Positions 1 to 13,000 of a DNA stretch of 64,000 nt are shown here, piece after piece (positions within the stretch are counted from its first letter, which is position 1; every line of letters begins with the position of its first letter). Where the stretch lies: NCBI RefSeq assembly GCF_019175385.1, contig NC_083347.1:122582124-122646123 (forward strand), read 5' to 3'. This DNA comes from Lycium barbarum (Eukaryota; Streptophyta; Magnoliopsida; Solanales; Solanaceae). The notes under the pieces were generated by a model. The model did no database searches and was not told the origin of the DNA. It saw only the letters and a list, made by a program, of their open reading frames with translations. Both the position numbers and the translations under genes were made by a program.

Positions 1-220
1 CCCAAAAAAAAAAAAAGATTTTGTCGAATTAGTTTGGATCTTTTCTTTTAAAAAAATATTAGTATGATATGATCTTTTCTCTTTCGTCGTTTTCACTGAA
101 AGTATATGAATCAAAATTTAAAAAATAAAAGTTTGTTCATTCTTATCCAAACATTCATTTGGTTGTATGACACACACAATAAATAAAACATAAGACCATG
201 GGGACAGTGTAATAGATTAA

Positions 221-613
221 TGATAGACTATGAAATAGTCAACGTAAATATTAGCATAATCTTTTCATAATTAGCAAATGTATATTAGGCTTGATCTCTT
301 CCTTATGTATAGCTAATTAGGTTCTATAATTTAGCCTAGCATTATGCTGACAGTTACATACCTACTTTGTATATATTGACTATCATACATCAATACAAAT
401 CACGGATTGATTTCCTACATGGTATCAGAGCGGAAGATCAGCCACCTTCGATGCGTTGTACGCGGTGAGTTCGGTGATGTCAGTTGGTGGTATAATGTGC
501 CCAAGTACGGAGTGGACGCGGGCTAGAACCTTGAAGAGATCACGCCTAATATACATTTGCTAATTATGAAAATATTATGTCAATATTTACGTTGACTATT
601 TCATAGTCTATCA
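221..613 (+). mobile_element. Copia-derived palindromic insertion with 5-bp TSD
   Basis: The element begins TGATAGACTATGAAATAGTC and ends with the inverse of that sequence. It is flanked by the direct repeat ATTAA (216-220 and 614-618). About 70 bp at each end are inverted repeats. Inside, at 420-433, lies TGGTATCAGAGCGG, the primer-binding site typical of Ty1/copia elements primed by initiator tRNA-Met, directly after an LTR-like end TTTCCTACA. The sister copy of the surrounding duplication has a single ATTAA near 3134 and no insertion. The element therefore looks like a non-autonomous copia derivative whose right end is an inverted LTR start. No coding capacity is visible. Confidence 0.75.
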
Positions 614-950
614 ATTAATAATATCATAGAAAATATGGTCAATATTGGAAGATGCAAGTGTCCGAATAGAATTAATTTATGAACTAACTATTGTAACCAT
701 GTAGTCTCTTCTTATGGTTAAAATCTATTTGATTTTATAGATTCTCAGAATACTTTTAAGTAAAAATGAGGAGATGGTACGATATAATCAGTAATATTAT
801 CCAATAAAAGTTTTATATGATATATAATATCGATCTTAATTATACGTCTTAATATAAAAATCTCCTGGGAAATAATTGGCTAAAAACTAAGCATTTATAA
901 TAGGCTATATTACCTTTGATGTTAAACATAAACTACAATTCTCTCACCTA

Positions 951-1470
951 GTTTATTTTTTTGTAATTTATGTTAAATGGAAGAGCAAATTTTAAGGTAG
1001 GAGTTAGACGTGATTCCCACACCTAATACCTTTAATCCCGATTTATTAACTCTAAAGTAATATTTAATTGAATGGATATATATTTTTATATCCATATAAT
1101 CATATGGGCCCCAATAAGATAATTGTTAAGTACAGGTGCACTTTAAGAAACAAGATTATACAAAGATTTGGATGTCAAACACATGGGATAGACATAAGAT
1201 TTGGATTGGTTTATTTTTTAATTTATGTTAAATGGAAGAGCAAATTTTAAGGTAGGAGTTAGACGTGATTCCCACACCTAATACCTTTAATCCCGATTTA
1301 TTAACTCTAAAGCTTATAGTAATATTTAATTGAATGGATATATATTTTTATATCCATATAATCATATGTGCCCCAATAAGATAATTGTTAAGTACAGGTG
1401 CACTTTAAGAAACAAGATTATGCAAAGATTTGGATGTCAAACACATGGGATAGACATAAGATTTGGATGT
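951..1470. repeat. Local tandem duplication, about 255 bp unit
   Basis: The block starting near 951 is repeated at 1209 with few changes. The second unit additionally repeats a stretch of about 32 bp (near 1424-1490). Copy B of the larger duplication (3490-3740) has only one unit, so this doubling happened after the segmental duplication. Confidence 0.75.
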
Positions 1471-2577
1471 CAAACACATGGGATAGACATTAACGTTCCT
1501 ACTAGAATTGTTTTCTCTGATTAATATTTTATACATCAAATTCCAAGTTCTTGATTTGTTTTTTAATATTAGTAAGGGATAGTCAATAGTAAAGAAAACA
1601 AGATATACCAACATGTGTGAACGTGGAGTGGTAGCTATATATTTTTTCATATTTGATTAGAGATTTTGGATTTGAACTCTGAGTATGAAAGTTTTTATTA
1701 TTGAGCAATTTATCCCCCAAGTGAAAATTGCTGGCACGAGTTTAGATTTCATCAGACCCTAATACAAATATCGAACACTGGGTAGGCAACAAAAACAAAA
1801 AGAAGAGAAGATATAAAAAAGAATTGCATATAAATGGTTTAGAAAAATATTAGAATATGAATTTGAATGAACCCCGTATCAATACCGTGTTACGCTCTTG
1901 TCAGTAATGCCATTTTCTCGATTAGTCCAAATTTACATCGGAGCGGCTCACCAAGGGGTAAAATGTTCTCTAATACAATTGCCTAATTCTAATTCTTCAT
2001 TTGAAATTTTGAGAAATATTCTGCATGTGGTTCCCCACTAATGGTTGCAACTATTTAGTACTCAATTTGGATGTACATTCATAAACTATGTGCCTGAGAT
2101 GTCCTAAAATTATAACCACCCCGCAACCCCCCCCCCCCCCCTCCTCCCCCCACCCAAAGCCTCCATCTCAGATTAATGTGACAGAGTCGTACTCGGTACA
2201 GAGTTTAAGGAAAGAAAAATTAAAATTTATGTTTTTAAATATGTCATGATATTTTTAGGACTATAAAACATATCATTAAAGTAGAAATAAGAAATTTAAA
2301 ATAAAATTCTTTCCAAATATATAGAAATATTGTTTTTTTTTTTTTTTACAAAAAATAAGAAACTAATGTTACATAAGATAAAACAAAGAAATAGTCCTTA
2401 TACGTGCCATTACCACTTTTCCGTTTCAGTTTGTTTCGTAAGAATTTAAACTCTTTTATAGTTGAAAAACTTTTAATTATAAATTTTTATTTTACTTGTA
2501 CTTAACTATTCTTATTGCTAGAGAAGTTATCCCTACGTTGTAATCCCCTCCTCCATTTCCGTACCCCTATGTAAAAT

Positions 2578-2580
<3 letters not shown>

Positions 2581-2632
<52 letters not shown>
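2581..2632. repeat. (TA)n microsatellite
   Basis: Uninterrupted TA dinucleotides over about 52 bp. It lies in the tail region of copy A of the segmental duplication and is not found at the matching place in copy B. Confidence 0.95.
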
Positions 2633-2637
<5 letters not shown>

Positions 2638-5154
2638 AAACGTAACGTTCATATCTAACTTAGTGATTTTTTTGTGTGATAATAATAATAATAATAATCG
2701 TAGAAATCACCAAAAGGGTGTTATTTGAAAAAGAAAATCTCTTAAAGAATTACACTTTGCTATATTCTAGTTCCCGGTAACACGTTGACTAGAGGAAGAT
2801 AAATGCGGAGTCAGGATATAACGTTTATGAGCTTGAAATACTATTTTTTCTTAAGTTATTGAGTTCTAAATTAATTTATACATACAGTAATAAATAAAAT
2901 TCTAAAAATTATATAAAGATTGAACCAAAACAATTAAATTTTGTCGAATTAATTTAGATCTTTCCTTTTAAAATAATATTAGTATGATATGATATTTTCT
3001 CTTTCGTCGCTTTCACTAAAAGTATATGAATCAAAGTTTAAAAAATAAAAATTTGTTCATTCTTATCCAAACATTCATTTGCTTGTATGACACACACAAT
3101 AAGTAAAGTATTGGACAATGGGGACAGTGATAGATTAATAATAATATCATAGAAAATATGGTCAATAATGGAAAATGCAATTGTCCGAATAGAATTAATT
3201 TATGAACTAATTATTGTAACCATGTAGTCACCTTCTTAAGGTAAAAATCTACTTGATCTTATAGATTCTCAGAATAAGTTTAGGTAAAAAATGAGGAGAG
3301 TACGAATAATCTGTTATAATTTGAAGAAAAGAAAATAATTCAACAAAGATTTCATTTGCAAATATTATCGGTCTCATACATCTTAAAATAAAGATTTCTT
3401 GAGAAATAATAGGCTTTCAACTTATAAAAGAGCATTTGTAATAGGCTACATAACATTTGAACAGTAAAACATAACTTACAATTATCACCTGGTTTATTTT
3501 ATGTTAAATGGAAGAGCACATAATAAGATAAGAGTTAGACGTGATTCACACACCTTATTCCTTTAATCCAATATATTAACTCTAAAGCTTATAGTAATAT
3601 TTAATTGAATGGATCGGATATACACCTTGATATCCGCATAATCATATTGGCCCCACGAAGATAATTGTTAAGTACAGGTGCACTTTGAGAAACAAGATTA
3701 TGCAATGATTTGGATGTCAAACACATGGGAAAGACATTAACGTTCCTACTAGAATTGTTTTCTTTGATTAATATTTTATATATCAAATCCCAAGTTCTTG
3801 ATTTGTTTTTTAATATTAGTAAGGTGTAGTCAATAGTAAAGAAGAGAAGATATACCAAGATGTGTGGACGTGGAGGGGTAACTATATATTTTTTCATTCT
3901 TGATTAGAGATTTTGAATTTAAACTTTTGAATCTGAGAGTTTTGTTAGTGAGCAATTTATCCCTTAATATGAAAATTGCTAGCACGAATTCAAATTTAAT
4001 CAAGCATTAATATAAATACCGGTCACCGGATACGCAACAAAAACCAAAAGAAGGGAAGATATAAAACTACATCGAGATACATTATATATGTAGAACTGCA
4101 AACCGTAGGCATTGGTGGACCAAAAAAGAACTACATATAAAGGGATTTAGAAAAATGTTAGAATATCATATTACATTACATTAGAATCTTTCCTTTCGAA
4201 AAAAAAATAAAATTGAATGACCTGTATCAATACCTTGTTACGCCCTTGTCAGTACTGTCATTTTCTCGATTAGTTTAAATTTACATAGGACAGGCTCACC
4301 AAGGGGTAAAACTCTATCTAATATAATTCTCTAACTCTAATTCTTCATTTGAAATTTTGAGAAATATTCTGCATGTCCCACTAAACTATGTCTATCCTGA
4401 GATGTCCTATAATTATAACCCCCCACTCCAGACCCAATATGTCATGAAATTTTTCTGACTATAAAAGCATATTATTAAGGTTAAAATAAAAAATTTAAAG
4501 TAAAATTATTTTTAAATATATAAAGATATCATTATTTTTTGAACGAAATATAAGAAAATAATGCTACATAAGATAAAACAAAGAAATAGTCCTTATATGT
4601 GCCATTACCACTTTTCCGTTTCAGTTTGTTTTGTAAGAATTTAAACTCTTTTATAGTTGAACAACTTTTAATTATAAATTTTTATTTTACTTGTACTTGA
4701 CTATTCTTATTGCTAGAGAAGTGACATGTAATATATGTACAAGATCATAAATTATAAAAAATATTTTATGTATGTAACAAAGTCTTTCTTTCATTTCTAA
4801 ATTAGCTGATATATCACTCAATCAACGTATTTGTATGATTATAAAAATTTCTTAATGCCGTAATAATAGGAGTTTAAATCTTTTTTTTTTTTAAATAAAG
4901 AAATGTATCTTCCCTGATGGAGTAAAAGAAACGTGAATAATAATGTAATATTATGGGTCCCAGTAATGGCTGACAACTGTTGGTTTACATAATTTGGTTG
5001 TACTTTTCATAAAAATATTTCCCACTCTGAGCTGTCCTACAATTACATATCTAAAGTTTCCATTCTTTTCCAACAGAAAAAAAACAAAGACAAAAAGAAA
5101 TATACATAAGTTTGCTTATGTGATATGTGAAGTTTCAAAATTGATTAATCAAAA

Positions 5155-6009
5155 ATGGAAATGTCAGCAACAGGAGGTGGTTTGTTCTCAACTTATTCAA
5201 TTTGCAGTAATGCTGCTGGAATTGCTGGTAACTCTTCTTCTTCTTTTCTTTTATCTGGCCTTCTTTCTAGTCTTTCGGGCCAATGTCCGAGATCACTGAC
5301 ACGATTAATCCAGATTCGTGTCACCTAGGATTATTTAAGGTGAAGCTTTCCGTACAAAGAATTTCTCTATTCTCATAATTGGAAACTTGAACTTCTGATT
5401 AAGAGTGGCGGGATATTTCCGTCTATCCCATCACGTTACTCGATAGTTTCTTTCTGGATCTACTGGTCTGATTAATTCAGATTTGTGTCGTGTAGAATTG
5501 TTTAAGGGGCTAGAAATTTCTCAATTCTCAAAGCTCGCACACAAAACCTTTAGTCAAGAGTGTGGAGGTACTATATATTAATCCAACCACATTATTTGGT
5601 AGTTTTCTTTTTGGTCTACTGCTATGGTATTGTGAAAGAACTAGTTTTCTTCCAAGAAACTTTGCTGGACAGGCCAATAATTGGATATACATTAGTCAAA
5701 GTCTCATAGAATATTGACTTGCTCCTTCTCATGTTGACTTCTTACTAATTGCAACTTATTTATATACATTCAGTGTTTGAAATTACTAGTTCGATTAATT
5801 TGGATTCCTGCTGTATAAGGTAACACTTAACGGAAAGCGTTCTCTGCATGGACCTTGATCTCTGGTCAAGGGTGGTTAAACACTCCTTGTGTTTCTGATT
5901 GCAATATTCATCTTTAAAACTTCTCTATTTGCTTATAATTTCGATATTTTCTTTAGGAAGTTTGTTTGTTTCCTTTATTTTCTTTTGGAGTTGGGGTTTT
6001 TTTTTTTTT

Positions 6010-6040
<31 letters not shown>

Positions 6041-8602
6041 TTGGGTTTAGATCATTAATAATGTTATGGTGTTTTCCTTTTCTTACTTAAAGAATCTGTA
6101 ATCAATGTTTCTGGTTATGGCAATTGATGGTCCCCTGATGTAGACTCTAGAGATGAATGTATGGTAAGTAAAGTTTTTCCTTTTTTTCTTCGCTGAATCT
6201 TATACACATGTGAATTGGACCTGCAGCTTCTTCTTTTTTGTTGGCATGTTCGGACTTCTCTATAACATTTCACTATAACGCTCAAATTTTTTTTGGAGCT
6301 GATCTTTTCAATTTATGTTGTATTATATGTTCTCTATAATAGTATTTCATTATAACGGACAAAAAATATCTAGACAGACGACACTGGTATAAAGAGGTTT
6401 AACTGTAACATTTCTTCAATTTGCCTTCCACATGCTAGTGACCAACTATTTTTGGTTTATGCATATTGCAGGGAACCTCTTTGCATTTGTTTTATTTGTG
6501 TCACCAACGTAAGTATCCTAAATATTTCAAAAAATTGTATAATATGTCGACAACATATGTATGTGTGTGTCTGTGTGTGCGCGCGCATTTAGACTGATGT
6601 TTTCCGTCATTTTTTCCAGACCAACATTCAGAAGGATCATCAGAAGCAAGTCAACAGAACAATTTTCTGGGCTGCCTTATATATATGCCCTGTTGAATTG
6701 CTTAATATGTCTATGGTATGGAACACCAATTGTATCTCCTGGCATTATATTGGTTTTCACGGTTAATTCTGTTGGAGCAGTATTCCAGTTAGTTTATATA
6801 CTCATCTTCATCATATATGCAGAGCGATCAAAAAAGGTCAGGTCTTTTTACTTCCCGTTGAATTGTGTGACCATCTCATCTAAAAGTTTAAGTTGTTAGT
6901 GTGTTTTATTTACTTAATTTTGTATTCAAAATGCATGCCCCTTTACAGCCTGTTCTGATACAGTGTTGTCATCTCATCTAAAAATTTAAGTTGTTTGAGG
7001 AAATGCAACTTTATTTACTACATTATGTCGGAGCAGCATTCCAGTTGCATATATGCAGAGCGAACAAAAATGGTCAAGCTTTGTACCTGCCGTTGAATTG
7101 TATGACCATCTCGTCAAAAAGTTTAAGCTGCAGATAGAACACACTTTTATTTATTAACTTATAAATTCAACATGCCCCTTTACAGCTTGTTCCCGGCAAG
7201 AGAAAACGCGACTAAAAGTTTATGCTGTTCGAGAGAACGCTACTTTATTTACTTGATTATGTCCTCATATCCCTTAATTTTGTCAAACTTGCTAATAAGA
7301 AATGATGCTTATACCATTAGATGTTCAATGCAGTTGAAGATGTTGGGGCTATTGCTTGGTGTTTTTGCTGCATTTGCTGCTGTGGTTTCCATCAGTATCT
7401 GTCTATTTCAACCTCCAAATCGACAAACTTTTGTAGGATATTTGTCTGTCATATCTCTCATTTCTATGTTCGCTTCTCCATTATTCATTATTGTAAGTCG
7501 ATCATTGAGAGCACTGCCTAATTATATTAGTAGCATCGATATCGCTAGCTCGATGAGACTAACAGATATTCTTTTTTGCAGAATTTGGTGATCAGAACAA
7601 GGAGTGTTGAGTACATGCCATTCTATCTCTCACTTGCAACTTTTCTTATGAGCCTTTCTTTCTTTGCTTATGGAATGTTTAAGCAAGATACATTTATCTC
7701 TGTGAGTAACTTGAATCCCTTCGTTTATGCAGTATTTTTTCCTTATATGCTCTATAATTTCTCTTTCCCTTTCTAATATGGGAAGTACGTCAGAGAATAT
7801 GGAAGGGGAATATTGGAGTAACGGTAAAGTTGTGTTCGTGTGATCTATGTCCCAAGTTTGAACCATGAAATCAGTTACTGATTCTTATGTCAATGTAGAC
7901 TACCTAGATTATACCCCTTGAAGTGCGGCCCTTCCTAGGACCCTGTGGTCAGGATGCTTCGTGCACCGGGCGGCGCATTATTACCTTGGAGAGTATGAAG
8001 GGAGCCCTTGGTGAAATTGTTTTAGTGTGACCTATCGGTCACAGTTTCGAGCCGGTAAAATCAGCCGCTAATACTTACGTCAGGGTAGATTACCTACATT
8101 GCACTCCCTAGGGATGCGGCCCTTCCTGGATCCCTGCGTGAATCTGGGATGCTTCGTGCATCGGCCGCCCTTTTTATCCAACTTTAGAGAATATGACTTT
8201 TTTCCTGAAATACCTACCTCAGTTGTGGTTTTTCCATAGATTGTTTTTATTTCTTGTCAGAGTCACATCCAGAATTTAAACTTTATAGGTTTGAGATCTA
8301 GGACAGTAACCTCAAGTGCTAATAACTGACTTCGGAATTTAATATATGCTCATATTTTGTGATTCTCTTGATACATATATACAAGGGTTTGGGTCGAAGC
8401 TACTGCTATAGTCGAAACCATATATTACACTCTATATCCGCCCCAGATTTCTGTTAATAGAATAACATTTTTGATCTTCTATATGAATCAGGTCCCAAAT
8501 GGGATAGGAGGAGTTCTTGGGATCATACAACTGGTCTTGTACTGGAGATATAGCAGGCCTAATGAGAAGCCTACAACACCTCTCCTGGAGTCCAATGCAT
8601 GA
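5155..8602 (+). CDS. SWEET2: SWEET2-like bidirectional sugar transporter, six exons
   Basis: Exons 5155-5227, 6472-6508, 6620-6836, 7334-7492, 7582-7701 and 8492-8602 join into 238 codons plus stop, all with GT-AG borders and consistent phase. The product has the duplicated MtN3/saliva architecture expected to give seven membrane helices. Motifs visible are GNLFAFVLFVSPTPTFRRI (first unit), EQFSGLPYIYALLNCLICLW, GYLSVISLISMFASPLFII (second unit), VEYMPFYLSLATFLMSLSFF and VPNGIGGVLGIIQLVLY. SWEETs are facilitators of glucose or sucrose. The sequence resembles clade I SWEET2, which in Arabidopsis sits at the tonoplast and moves glucose; localisation here is inferred. Two in-frame ATGs (5155, 5161) are two codons apart; I chose the first. 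The last intron carries two TS-type SINE copies and intron 3 a decayed exon-3 fragment. The reading frame has no defect. The paralogue number (2, 2a, 2b) is uncertain. Confidence 0.93.
5998..6040. repeat. Poly-T then poly-G tract in SWEET2 intron 1
   Basis: About 22 T are followed by about 20 G within the first intron of the SWEET2-like gene. The run lengths may not be reliable because such homopolymers are prone to sequencing error. Confidence 0.9.
7020..7115 (+). pseudogene. Decayed duplicate of SWEET2 exon-3 tail inside intron 3
   Basis: The stretch from GTCGGAGCAGCATTCCAGTT through GCAGAGCGAACAAAAATGGT repeats the end of exon 3 (GTTGGAGCAGTATTCCAGTT to GCAGAGCGATCAAAAAAGGT, 6768-6838) and continues into matching intron sequence (CGTTGAATTGTATGACCATC). 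About 20 bp are missing in the middle, so it cannot encode the helix. A third partial echo of the intron sequence (about 6950-6990) suggests repeated local duplication. Confidence 0.75.
7812..7985 (+). mobile_element. TS-type SINE, diverged copy 1
   Basis: The block ends GGATGCTTCGTGCACCGGGC and includes the GTGCGGCCCTTCCTAGGACC module and a tRNA box-B-like AGTTTGAACC. These are hallmarks of the tRNA-derived TS SINE family of Solanaceae. It lies in the last intron of the SWEET2-like gene in the same orientation, just before a second copy. The exact ends are approximate. Confidence 0.75.
8000..8176 (+). mobile_element. TS-type SINE, diverged copy 2
   Basis: A second copy of the same SINE in tandem. 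It has GTGACCTATCGGTCACAG with TTTCGAGCC (box B region), GATGCGGCCCTTCCTGGATC and GGATGCTTCGTGCATCGGCC. Its intronic position in SWEET2 means it is spliced out of the mature mRNA. Confidence 0.78.
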
Positions 8603-9455
8603 TAAGCATTATGGCCGATACACGGGAAAGTGAAATATACTTACTCGCTTCAGGTGTTTACACCAAATTAAATAATTTATTTACGAGACGTATGTCTTAC
8701 ATTCATTGGTTTGGTATAAACATGAGTCTTGGCTAAAAAAAAATCACGTCGAGAAGTCATCCAAATTTAGCTTTTTCTTTTCTATTCTCATTCTTTTATT
8801 TTGTGTAATAAAAATGGGGAATTGGTGATGTCGCCACTTGGTATAAGTTGATGTTCCATTTGTGTTTTGTATACCAAAAGTGGTGTGATTTGTTACGTGC
8901 TCAACTTTTCATTGAGCGCAGCTAATGTTTAAAGTAAAGTGTTCCCAAATGCTGAGAAAATTTCAAGACACTCTCCGCATTTTTCTTTGTTATTTATTTG
9001 ATTTTTGTGCTCCAAACCGACACGTGTAAACAAATAGAGTATACTAAAGCGCTTGAGATAATCATGTCGAAGAAACTTGGCAAAATGCATTCTTCACTTT
9101 CGGATCTCGCAAAGGGAATGTCTTTTTCCTCTGGTTTTAACAATTTTTATTTCCTTTCTCCGAGTTGAGAACATTCACTTGTTACATTAGGTATTGATTC
9201 GAGGTTAGTCAAACCATAACTCTTGATTTATTGTTTTGTCAATTTTTATTTAAAATCCACATGACATTAGGTTAAGAGACAGATAAAAAAGGCTCACAAA
9301 AATCAAGGTTTTTTCATGGACGTACTGGCAAAAAACTTCATATTGCCACACCCAATGAGGCAGTATATTTCTGCTAATTAACTGGTTAAACCTTCAAGTA
9401 AATGGCACCTAATTTTCTCCTATAAATGCATTATTTACACCCTGATGTTTCCGAG
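8603..9455. other. SWEET2 3' flank, no gene
   Basis: AT-rich sequence after the SWEET2 stop codon. It must include the 3' UTR; I could not pick a poly(A) site with confidence. I see no gene, tRNA or clear transposon here. Confidence 0.6.
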
Positions 9456-9461
9456 AGTACT

Positions 9462-9642
9462 GTGGTGGAATGAACAGAAATCTTCCATCATAATTAGAGG
9501 TCTCAAATTCAAGCCCTGAAATGAAAAAAAATCCTAGCAAGGAGCTTGTTGCCCTTTAATAGGTCTATCAACGTGAATCTAGATTAGTTGAGAACCCAAA
9601 AACGTACCAGACATCAAGTAGAAAACCAACAAAAAAAAAAAA
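9462..9642 (+). mobile_element. SolS-type SINE with poly(A) and short TSD
   Basis: This is a tRNA-derived SINE: box-B-like GAGGTCTCAAATTCAAGCCC is followed by a conserved body and a 13-A tail. The flanking direct repeat AGTACT (9456-9461 and 9643-9648) fits target-primed insertion. It shares its body with the copies at 18620-18819 and 52481-52653. Confidence 0.75.
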
Positions 9643-10042
9643 AGTACTTTGAAGAGCTCTTTGCGACTAGTACTGCTATTTATGTCTCTCCAAAAACGCT
9701 ATTCAACAATGCTAGTCACAAAGCTCTCAATTTCTTGGTTCCCCTTTTAACTGTCAATAACTTATGACCATCTTTTTCCCCTTCTTTAAAAGGATGAAAG
9801 TAGTGTTGCTAATATGATCCAGTGGATGCCTTTGGTATTTGCAATTTTTCTTTAGACATAACTACACAATCACATCCCAACACATCAAACAATTCAACCA
9901 TTATATAATTTGTGAAGAAAATCTAGTTCAACCTCGTACTTCAACCTGACTTTCCAGTACATAACTACACAATCACACGCTCGTACTTCAACCTAAACTT
10001 TCCAGTGCAAATGTTTCTCACATTCCCACATTGCATCAAGAA

Positions 10043-13000
10043 CTATACTGTGTAACGATTCTTGGCCTGTTTGTCGAGCTTCGTTGCATCATCCTACAAA
10101 AGAAGAAGAGTCTTTAAGAGTCTTACAAATTGAAGAGAAACTGATTTCAACGCATACTATAACCAAAAATGTCATACATGAAATATGAAGCCAATCGAAT
10201 CGCTGTAATCTAGAAACTGCTTCCATTGCTTACCAATGCTAACCTGCAAAGAGATGGGAGAAACATCATGTTACGTATAGTAACAACGATACAAAAACAA
10301 AAGCTAACAATAAGCACTAACATAAAAATAATGAATCAGTAAACAACTTAAAGGATTCAATATTATCATTTTTTTGATGACATGGAAACCCGCAACCGCT
10401 ACCCTTCTGGTGCCCACAGGATAAACCCAGCTCCTGTGCAATAGCTAGCTCGCAAACCACACAGGGGGATTCAATATTATCATTGATGCCCAAACGGGGA
10501 TCCACTTGCAGAAGTTAAGACTAAAATGGTCTGGTACTTCAAATGAACGAGGCCATCAAAAGGGGGGAATCGGGGAATGTCGACCACTACATATACTCTA
10601 GTATAAAGGGGGTATAATACTGGAGAAAAAATAAACGAAGGGAAGGGGGTTAAAGAAAAAGATGGTTTTTTTTTTTTTTTGAGACTTGTAACAGTAGAAA
10701 AAGATGGTTTTTATCAAAGCATAAACACAATTGATGAAACAAAACAATATCAGGCATCGCAAGGATATCTAGATGTCTCATCGTTGTTTTTTTTTTTTTT
10801 TTTTTTTTTTTTGGTGACATGGGTGTCCGCAGCCGCTACCCTTCGGGTGCGTACAGGGTAAACCCAGCTCCTGTGCAATAGCTCGCAAACCACACAAGAG
10901 AGATAACCCGCACTAGGCAAGCCCCGTGCGACGAGCTCGACTCAGAAGGGAAATCTCCTGCTATCGTAGGCAAGGGGTTTCGAACCTGAGACTTCCATTT
11001 GAAAGCCCCATGCTCATCGTTGTGTATATGAACGAAGTACTTTCAACCATATGGATGTGAAATTAATACTTAAACCTTGGAACCACTAACAGGATCCCTC
11101 CACCCTTAACCTGTTAACCAGGGTCTCAGGTTCAGGTTCAGGTTCAGGTTCGAGCCCCGTGGAGAAATTTCTCATAAGGAGCTTCTATAACCAATGCCGG
11201 TTTCTATAATGTACGGCATCCTTCCTACATCAAAGTTTTGCCTTTCTATTAAACATAAAGATGAGTTGATGATGAGGTGCTCCACATATTAACACTTACC
11301 CAATAATTAATTCAACATATTATGGTAGACAAATTAACACTTCCTTTCATCCATAAGCATATTTCTTTTTAGCTTCCGGCCATATCTTTTTCTCATGAAA
11401 GCAATTCACTATCAAAAGCTATAAAGCTAGACAAATACACAATGTGGCGAAGTTTGAGATATCCTCTATTACCTAGAATGTAAATAAAAGTAGTGAAACT
11501 GTGCTATATATCAGATGACTTCTACTTTAACTTCTTGTTTTTTAAGGCTACTTTCACTCCAACTTCTAATATCCTCAAATGGTACTATGTATGTGATAGT
11601 ATATCTTAAATAAACATCTGCACTACAGTATGTACACAACGAAAATGTCTGTCCTGATCGTTGACACCAAAGATAAGAAGCAAATTACCTGAGCTGTTTC
11701 ATTTGCAGCATTCTTGGTCCACAAAGATATTTTTTCTCCCTTACCACGGACGCTAACTACAGCTCCACAGATTTCATCTCCATGATCGAATTGATGTCCA
11801 ATCATCGCCAGCAGCTACAATAACCCCATATGAGAATAAGAGTTGAAATTATATTGAAGGGGCAAATAAAATTAAGAACTGGATGGAAATATCTTCGGCG
11901 TACCGTGTATAGCCAGCTGGTATCAGATTTACCCTTAGTAAAACTCATTTTCCACGTCCCTCCATTGGCACATACAGGATCTTCCCACTTTGGCTCAATT
12001 TTATGCTTAAAACAAATTAAGTCTGCTCCCACAACTAACTTGCTTGGGTGGTTGATATTATTGTAGGCACTGTTTACAGAATTCAAGCAACATAGTTCAA
12101 GGATTTCATCCAGAGCCAATAGCATAATAGCATTTACCAAAACCGTGATGCAGAATATCAAAACAGGCATGTCATAGTCCAAGTTGTACGATAACTCAAC
12201 TGCCTTGAGAAATAGACCGAAAAAAGAACTCACCAAACAAGGTGCACGCATCCAAGGCCGACATCAAATTCACATTATTACCCAGCTAATGTTACTCAAA
12301 TCAGAGGACTTAATAAAAAGGTCCATGAATGAAATTGAACTACTGCCCTGCAGCTAAGTTTAGTCTCATCAATCTAGACAGGAGGCGAGTGTATTCTGCC
12401 TAATTAAGAAATACTCCCTCCGTCCGAATTTATGTAAAGGTATTTGACTAAGCACAGAGTCTAAGAGAAAAGAAAGACTTTCGGATTTTGTGATCTAAAA
12501 CAGGCCATAGAAATTTCTGTGAATCATCTTATTTAAGGTAAAATGGGAAGTTTAAAGTTAAATTGTTATAGAAAGGTGTCATTCTTTTTGGGACCGACAA
12601 AAAGGAAAGAGTGTGACATAAATTAGGAAGGAGGGAGTAAAAAGAATCTGTCTTTATTTTTAAATGAATAGTCAGCTTGGTATATGAAGACAAATGCACA
12701 TAGAGACATCACAGCTATGAAGTACACACGCACTTGCTCTTATATGTGAACTTAAGAAAAAGTGTGGTAGTCGCCAGTCGATACTTGAAAATAGTAACGG
12801 TATAACTTGCTGAGGAGAGAAAATTAAGACCGAATCGTTATCCACTACCTTATTAGCTCAAAATGGTAATTTTAACATATCCTTTATAGTTGCAAAATAT
12901 GGGCATTTGATAAACAAGAAAGAGGTTCTTAAATATGAAGCAAAAGAAACTATCCAGACGAAATAACCCAATTGAAGTCATTTCTATACAAGATTGTGCA

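Larger units (their letters stand above)
18..4727. repeat. Segmental tandem duplication, gene-free
   Basis: Two diverged copies of the same non-coding segment lie head to tail: roughly 18-2530 and 2935-4727. They share the opening near TTTTGTCGAATTARTTTRGA, a middle block near 1080-1650 and 3600-3900, a SINE-like block near 1650-1800 and 3900-4050, and an end near TATTCTTATTGCTAGAGAAG. Copy A holds an extra insertion (221-613), an internal duplication of about 255 bp (951-1208 and 1209-1470) and a (TA)n tract. I see no gene in either copy; short open frames here are shared only through the duplication and lack family features. Confidence 0.8.

Noticed and set aside
1068..1650. Duplicated 60-80 codon frames
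   Set aside because: Their apparent conservation comes from the 255-bp tandem duplication.
11118..11155. Possible interstitial telomere repeat
   Set aside because: The unit is TTCAGG and not the plant TTTAGGG, and it merges into a SINE box-B motif.
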